DNA of 64,000 nt, from NCBI GenBank assembly GCA_019459055.1, contig JAIBEI010000007.1:62001-126000 (forward strand). Reading direction: 5' to 3'. This stretch comes from Thiobacillus sp. (lineage in GTDB: Bacteria; Pseudomonadota; Gammaproteobacteria; Burkholderiales; Thiobacillaceae). How positions within the stretch are numbered: position 1 is the stretch's first letter; every line of letters starts with the position of its first letter. Below the pieces are notes generated by a model, which saw only the letters and a list, made by a program, of their open reading frames with translations, was not told the DNA's origin and made no database searches. This document shows, piece by piece, positions 58,513 to 64,000 of this stretch. The position numbers and the translations under genes were made by a program.

Positions 58513-59106
58513 TCAGTTCAATAGGTAAATCAAGGGGAACAGCACAATCCACACCAGGTCGATCATGTGCCAGTAGGCCGCGCCGGTTTCGACGCCTGCA
58601 TAGTCGGTGGCGTGGTAGCCGCCGCGCCATGCCTTGAGCGTAACGGCGCCGAGGATGACCATGCCGAGCACGACATGCATGAAGTGAAAAAACCCGAGAC
58701 CCAGGTAAAACATATAGAAGGTGTTGGTCGACATGCTGATGCCAGCTTCGATCTTGCCGCTGAATTCGACCAGTTTGAGCACGAGAAACGCAGCGCCGCA
58801 TGCCATGGCGGCGATCAGCCAGCGTGTGCAGGCGCGGGAATGGCCATGCCGGATTCGATGGACGGCAAGCACCACGAAATAGCTGCCGGAGATCAGCAGC
58901 ATGGTGTTGATGAAGCCACTGGTCCGGTCCAACTCCAGTTGCGACGCATTGAATAATTCGACATCGTGCGTACGGGCAAACGCGTACGCCAGAAAAAAAA
59001 CGCCGAATACCAGCAATTCGGCAAGGATAAAGCACCACATCGCAAGATCGCCCGGAAGATCGCGGCGGTTGCCATGTGGCGCTGGAAGAGACATTGAGAC
59101 GTTCAA
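58513..59106 (-). CDS. norE: NorE, cytochrome c oxidase subunit III-like protein
   Basis: A protein of about 197 residues with five membrane helices. GNRRDLPGDLAMWCFILAELLVFGVFFLAY and FYLGLGFFHFMHVVLGMVIL and AYWHMIDLVWIVLFPLIYLL are typical of NorE in the COX3 superfamily. It supports nitric oxide reductase assembly or activity. The start is ambiguous. An ATG at 59118 contains the GGAGG itself; a TTG at 59106 is 5 bases after that GGAGG and is my choice; an ATG at 59094 (MSLPAPHG) is a third option. Confidence 0.88.
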   Translation of the reverse strand: MNVSMSLPAPHGNRRDLPGDLAMWCFILAELLVFGVFFLAYAFARTHDVELFNASQLELDRTSGFINTMLLISGSYFVVLAVHRIRHGHSRACTRWLIAAMACGAAFLVLKLVEFSGKIEAGISMSTNTFYMFYLGLGFFHFMHVVLGMVILGAVTLKAWRGGYHATDYAGVETGAAYWHMIDLVWIVLFPLIYLLN

Positions 59107-59120
59107 GACGACCTCCATGT

Positions 59121-59140
59121 CTGCCCGGCGAGCCGGGCAG
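59121..59140 (-). promoter_or_regulatory. Stable hairpin between norB and norE
   Basis: CTGCCCGGC (59121-59129) and GCCGGGCAG (59132-59140) form a 9-bp GC-rich stem, 4 bases before the norE ribosome binding site. No T run follows, so it is more likely an RNA stabiliser or processing element than a terminator. It could hold norE expression below norCB. Confidence 0.5.
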
Positions 59141-59151
59141 AAGGGTCAGGC

Positions 59152-60537
<1,386 letters not shown>

Positions 60538-60565
60538 CTATTGACGCATTCTATGTAAGTCATGC

Positions 60566-60991
60566 TCACCCCTCGATGTTTGGCGGCCAGTTGGACGTGT
60601 TGATCTCGGAGGTGTACTTGAAGAAGTTAACCATGTCGTCAAGCTGCTCCTCGGTCAGATTGAAATTGGGCATCTGGCGCCGTCCAGGGGCGCCGGTCGG
60701 CTGGCCCTTGATCCATGCCTTGATGAAATCCGGGCCGCGTCGCGTGTAGACGTTGCCGAGTTCCGGCGCAAAATACGCGCCCTCGCCAAACAGCGTGTGG
60801 CAACCGATGCAGTTGCGCGTTTCCCAAATGTGTTTGCCGCGAAGGACCGATTCGGACAGGTTCTCGCGGTTGTCGCGTTTGGGAAGCTGGCTCATGGTGT
60901 CGAACGTAAGGGCGATCAACAGGAGGAAGAAGAACACCGCGCCACCGTAGAAGATATTTCGGGCGGCTGATTTGGTAAATGCCGAGCTCAT
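60566..60991 (-). CDS. norC: Nitric oxide reductase cytochrome c subunit NorC
   Basis: A 141-residue membrane-anchored cytochrome c. The N-terminal helix spans about residues 12-31 (NIFYGGAVFFFLLLIALTF). The heme c motif CIGCH is at 61-65, and the axial Met is probably in RRQMPNFNLTEEQ. It passes electrons to NorB. It is the first gene of the operon running norC-norB-norE-norF-norQ and on to the small HMA-like gene. Confidence 0.97.
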   Translation of the reverse strand: MSSAFTKSAARNIFYGGAVFFFLLLIALTFDTMSQLPKRDNRENLSESVLRGKHIWETRNCIGCHTLFGEGAYFAPELGNVYTRRGPDFIKAWIKGQPTGAPGRRQMPNFNLTEEQLDDMVNFFKYTSEINTSNWPPNIEG

Positions 60992-61079
60992 TTGGTTGGG
61001 TCCCTTTCGTATGCTTGGGTTGGGTACGAATCACTTGTCAGTGCGCACTTCCACCTGCCTGCACCAAACGCAGCTATCG

Positions 61080-61120
61080 AGATCCAAATATATATTGGCG
61101 ATGCATGTTTTGTAAAGATG
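61080..61120 (-). promoter_or_regulatory. Candidate nor operon promoter
   Basis: On the minus strand TTTACA (61116-61111) and TATATA (61094-61089) are separated by 16 bases; TATATT at 61092-61087 is an alternative. Transcription would start near 61080, leaving a leader of about 90 bases before norC. The spacer holds ATGCAT and adjacent GATG sequences. I do not see a clean TTGAT-N4-ATCAA box, so control by an FNR/DNR-type protein is not shown. Confidence 0.45.
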
Positions 61121-61232
61121 AAAATTTGCCTGTTGCATTAACGAGACAGTGCAGAAGGGTGATGAGGTTTGGTTTGCGGTCGCTTGGCGCCGTTCGGCGC
61201 GTTTCCGCTGCCCGACGGTTTATTCGAAATAA

Positions 61233-61256
61233 AAAAAGGGGCACGTGCCCCTTTTT
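61233..61256. terminator. Bidirectional terminator after soxB
   Basis: A perfect 24-base palindrome, AAAAAGGGGCAC followed by GTGCCCCTTTTT, gives T runs on both strands. It lies 20 bases after the soxB stop (minus strand) and separates sox from the nor operon promoter. Confidence 0.85.
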
Positions 61257-61276
61257 ACCTTCCTCCAGCGCCGGAA

Positions 61277-63019
61277 TCAGGACACGCCGCCCTGATAGTC
61301 CGCAATGCCCGGGTTGGATTTGCCGACCCCGATAATTTTGGGCTCGTTTAGCTTCAAGCCCTTGATCACCTTCTTGTCGCGCAGGTAGCTGGCGACGACG
61401 TCCCACACCGGCTCGCCTTGCGCGCCTTCAGCCACGGGCGCCCAGCCAGCGACCTTGTAGATCTTGCCGGCATCGACCGGCTTGCCCTTGATGGTCATGT
61501 TGCTGATGCGTTGGCCGATTTTCATGGTCGGGCTGATGCTGTACTCGATGCCGCCGACACGCACCATGTCGCCACCCTGCTGGTAGTACGGGTCGGTGTT
61601 GAACAGGTTGTCGGCGACGTCTTCCATGATGGTCTTGATGGCTTCGCCGGTCATCTCGTTCAGCGTGGTCTGCGGGTAGGTGATCGCGGTCTGGTCCATC
61701 AGGCGTTCCATGGTGATGGCTTCGCCCGGCAACAGCGTGGTGCCCCAGCGGAAGCCGGGCGAGAAAGCGGCGTCCGCGCCCTTGACCTCCATCAGCGCAT
61801 CGACCAGCAACTGGTCCCAGGTGCCGTTGAAATTGCCGCGTCGGTACAGGAAGTCGTCGGTGACGGCGAGTTTCTCGCCAAGCTTGGCCTCGTAGGGCGC
61901 GCGCACTTTCTTGATATGCGCCTCCATGGCCGGGTCGGCCGCCAGCAGGTTGGAGAACACCGGAAGCAGACGGTATTTGTAGCTTTGCACCTTGCCGCCG
62001 CGGACATCGAAGTCCATCACGCCGAGGAACTTGCCATTGGAACCCGCATTGGTCACCAGCGTGATGCCCTTGGCGTTCTTGACCTTCACCGGCTGCGGCA
62101 CGCCGTCGTGCGTGTGGCCGCCGAAGATGGCGTCGATGCCGGTGACGCGGCTGGCCATCTTGAGATCCACGTCCATGCCGTTATGCGAGAGCACGATCAC
62201 GACTTTGGCGCCTTTGGCGCGCGCTTCGTCCACCCATTTTTGCATGCCGTCGTCGCGGATGCCGAAGCTCCAGTCCGGCACATGGTGGCGAGGATTGGCG
62301 ATCGGGGTGTAGGGGAAGGCCTGGCCGACGATGGCGAGCTTCACGCCGTTCATTTCCTTCATGACGTAGGGCTTGAACACCTGGTCGCCGAAGTCGTTGG
62401 TGACGACGTTCTGTGCAACGAAATCAATATTGGCTTTTTTGAAATCGTTGTTGACGATTTCCATGAAGCGGTCGGCGCCAAACATCGCTTCCCAGTGCGA
62501 CGTCATGGTGTCCACGCCGAGCCCGATGCAGGCATCCACCATGTCCTGCGCATTGGTCCACAACGAGGTGGCCGAACCCTGCCAGGTGTCGCCGCCATCC
62601 AGCAGCAGCGCGCCCGGGCGCTGCGCACGCATCTTGTCGACCAGGGTTTTCAGGTGGGCAAAGCCGCCGACTTTGCCGTAGACCCTGGCGGCCTCGGTGA
62701 AGTCGAGGTAGGTAAAGGCGTGGGCTTCGGCGCTGCCGGGCTTGATGCCGTATTGTTTCAGCAGGTGCTGGCCGACCAGGTGCGGCGCCTTGCCGAAGGC
62801 GCTGCCGATGCCGAGGTTGACATTGGGTTCGCGGAACCACACCGGCAGCAGCTGCGCATGGCAGTCGGTGAAGTGCAGGAACGAGACGTTGCCATGGCGC
62901 GGCACGTCGTAGAAGCTGGCGGGCGCCTTGCCGGCCAGGGCGGACTTGCTGTCAAGCGCCATCCCGGACGCGGCGGCGACAGCCAGCAATTGCAGAAACT
63001 CGCGACGGTTCATGTGCAT
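61277..63019 (-). CDS. soxB: Thiosulfohydrolase SoxB
   Basis: A 580-residue periplasmic dimanganese enzyme of the metallophosphatase/5'-nucleotidase fold. It hydrolyses the sulfonate from the cysteine-bound intermediate on SoxY during thiosulfate oxidation. A twin-arginine signal (MNRREFLQLLAVAAASG) leads. Metal motifs are HFTDCHAQLLP, DGGDTWQGS, and LSHNGMDVDLK with GGHTHD. The start ATG at 63019 has GAGGAG 5 bases upstream. A terminator follows. Confidence 0.97.
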   Translation of the reverse strand: MHMNRREFLQLLAVAAASGMALDSKSALAGKAPASFYDVPRHGNVSFLHFTDCHAQLLPVWFREPNVNLGIGSAFGKAPHLVGQHLLKQYGIKPGSAEAHAFTYLDFTEAARVYGKVGGFAHLKTLVDKMRAQRPGALLLDGGDTWQGSATSLWTNAQDMVDACIGLGVDTMTSHWEAMFGADRFMEIVNNDFKKANIDFVAQNVVTNDFGDQVFKPYVMKEMNGVKLAIVGQAFPYTPIANPRHHVPDWSFGIRDDGMQKWVDEARAKGAKVVIVLSHNGMDVDLKMASRVTGIDAIFGGHTHDGVPQPVKVKNAKGITLVTNAGSNGKFLGVMDFDVRGGKVQSYKYRLLPVFSNLLAADPAMEAHIKKVRAPYEAKLGEKLAVTDDFLYRRGNFNGTWDQLLVDALMEVKGADAAFSPGFRWGTTLLPGEAITMERLMDQTAITYPQTTLNEMTGEAIKTIMEDVADNLFNTDPYYQQGGDMVRVGGIEYSISPTMKIGQRISNMTIKGKPVDAGKIYKVAGWAPVAEGAQGEPVWDVVASYLRDKKVIKGLKLNEPKIIGVGKSNPGIADYQGGVS

Positions 63020-63138
63020 GGGGCTCTCCTCGAAAATGAATGATGCGTGATGTTTTTCAGTATTGTCGATACTGGCAGATTGTCCGTAAATGGTAGCTCC
63101 GGCTCATGCCTCCGGGTTTTTTGTGCGCGCGACGAAAT

Positions 63139-63168
63139 AGAAAAAGCCCGGTTGCCCGGGCTTTTTCT
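63139..63168 (-). terminator. Strong terminator between soxA and soxB
   Basis: AGAAAAAGCCCGG (63139-63151) and CCGGGCTTTTTCT (63156-63168) pair fully around a TTGC loop, with T runs on both strands. It lies 14 bases after the soxA stop and 120 bases before soxB, which implies a separate promoter or read-through for soxB. Confidence 0.85.
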
Positions 63169-63181
63169 GTTCTGCTCGAGT

Positions 63182-64000
63182 TTACTTGCGGAACACTGAA
63201 GCTTTCAGCGGCAGGCCGTTCGACAGCGCGGAGTGGAAGTACTCCAGGTTGTTCATCGTGGTGCCGCCCTGTGGTGGGGGTACCGCACGGACCTGTGTGA
63301 AGCAGCCCTGATAGCGTTGTTGCAGCGTCACCAGGGTGTCGCCACCACGGAACACCGGCCAGTGCACGGTGTGGCCGACGGCAGGCGAGATCAGCTCGGA
63401 GCGCAGGCGCAGCCCGGCATTCTGCACGTGGCAGCTGGCACAGGCGAAATTGAGCTGGCCTTTGCGGCTGAAGAAGGTTTTCTTGCCGTCTTCATACGCG
63501 GCCATCGCCTTCGGGCTTTCAGCCTTGATGTTCATGATCATGCCGTCGGACAGCGTGCGCATGTAGGCGGTCAGCACACCCATGGTCTTCATGTCGTTGA
63601 CCTTGAACGCTTCCTCGCCGTTCGCCGTGCGGCAGTCGTTGATGGCATCGTGCAATGTGACGACCTTGCCCTTGGCCTCGTCGAACAGGGGGTAGTTGCC
63701 GGCGATATGCTGGCCTCCGTTGGGCAGGCAGCTTGCATACGTTTTGCCATTCTTGAACGGGGTTTCCCACATCTTGCGGCCCTTGTCGATTTCCGAATCG
63801 TAAGGCGGGAATTCCATGATGGCATCGTACTGCGCCTTGCTGTCGGCGTCGAATGCCAGCGCGCCATAGACGTAATCCTCGACTTTGACGTTGGGATATT
63901 TGTCCATGTAGTGCTTGATGAATTCCTGCCGATCCTTCTCGGGCGAAGCGTGCGCACTGACTGCGCCCAGGGCAATGCCAAGGCCAGCCATCCCTGCCAG
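63182..64000 (-). CDS. soxA: Sulfur oxidation c-type cytochrome SoxA (5' end outside window)
   Basis: About 272 codons are visible and the frame runs off the window edge, so the start is missing. The visible N-terminus is the end of a signal peptide (GMAGLGIALGAVSAHA). One heme c motif is present (CASCHVQNAG), and the axial Cys is probably in RYQGCFTQVRA. The site where diheme SoxA proteins carry an extra heme has YASCLPNGGQ, so this looks like the single-heme type. SoxAX joins thiosulfate to the SoxY carrier, upstream of SoxB in the same pathway. Confidence 0.95.
   Translation of the reverse strand: MAGMAGLGIALGAVSAHASPEKDRQEFIKHYMDKYPNVKVEDYVYGALAFDADSKAQYDAIMEFPPYDSEIDKGRKMWETPFKNGKTYASCLPNGGQHIAGNYPLFDEAKGKVVTLHDAINDCRTANGEEAFKVNDMKTMGVLTAYMRTLSDGMIMNIKAESPKAMAAYEDGKKTFFSRKGQLNFACASCHVQNAGLRLRSELISPAVGHTVHWPVFRGGDTLVTLQQRYQGCFTQVRAVPPPQGGTTMNNLEYFHSALSNGLPLKASVFRK

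Noticed and set aside
61418-63043. 541-codon plus-strand frame opposite soxB
   Set aside because: Shadow of soxB, which has its signal peptide and metal motifs intact on the minus strand.

Overview
The window is a high-GC chromosomal segment of a betaproteobacterium. The gene orders kdsD-kdsC-lptC-lptA-lptB-rpoN-hpf-ptsN-hprK-rapZ and ffs-dnaX-ybaB-recR are typical of that class. A nitric oxide reductase operon (norC norB norE norF norQ norD) lies next to the thiosulfate-oxidation genes soxA and soxB. This pairing suggests a denitrifying sulfur oxidiser of the Thiobacillus or Sulfuricella type. The organism assignment is inference from gene content and cannot be fixed from the sequence alone.

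Layout. 1-8.7 kb: the tail of an eRF1-like translational machinery protein, an FMN reductase divergent from a LysR regulator, an Hsp15-type S4 protein, and the conserved yhdP / nitrilase / tldD trio. 8.7-10 kb: a small AT-richer accessory patch with a lone protein carrying an RNLLEHEY (Rx4HxY, HEPN-type) motif and a dispersed betaproteobacterial repeat. 10-13.7 kb: a giant PilZ-DUF1631-GGDEF-EAL protein whose signalling motifs look degenerate. 13.8-15.1 kb: a DAHP synthase gene preceded by what looks like a complete ribosome-mediated attenuator, with a Phe/Tyr-rich leader peptide, an antiterminator and a terminator. 15.1-20.3 kb: SRP RNA, dnaX, ybaB, recR, purB and a thioredoxin-TPR protein. 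20.3-31.7 kb: a long minus-strand housekeeping block from kdsD down to greB. Ten genes in a row from hprK to greB overlap each other. 31.7-33.7 kb: a KefB/C-type antiporter.

33.9-48.6 kb holds an MSHA-like (type IV pilus / type II secretion related) machine. It has an ExeA/MshM ATPase, an MshL secretin, a TPR protein, a GspE/MshE ATPase, a GspF/MshG platform, a fused PilM/PilN (MshI-like) protein, a PilO/MshJ-like protein, a small MshK-like protein and two prepilins. It is bracketed by a sigma-54 response regulator of the PrsR type and a membrane histidine kinase. rpoN lies elsewhere in the same window. 48.8-53.8 kb: an uncharacterised 563-residue protein, alaS and a DUF1415 protein. 53.9-61 kb: the nor operon, which also holds a NapH/NosR-like iron-sulfur membrane protein, a small membrane protein and a small cysteine-tailed HMA-like protein. 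61.2-64 kb: soxB and soxA, the latter truncated by the window edge, with a strong terminator hairpin between them.

Four palindromic intergenic elements of two families were found: TCAGGATTCAGGG-type inverted pairs at 15.2 and 41.2 kb, and GTAGGGTGC...GCACCCTAC-type at 33.7 and 37.8 kb. One of them appears to have inserted at the start of a pilus gene. No tRNA, rRNA, CRISPR array, transposase or prophage was seen. The only gene-free stretch above 300 bases is 9569-10018, which holds the dispersed repeat and otherwise nothing recognised.
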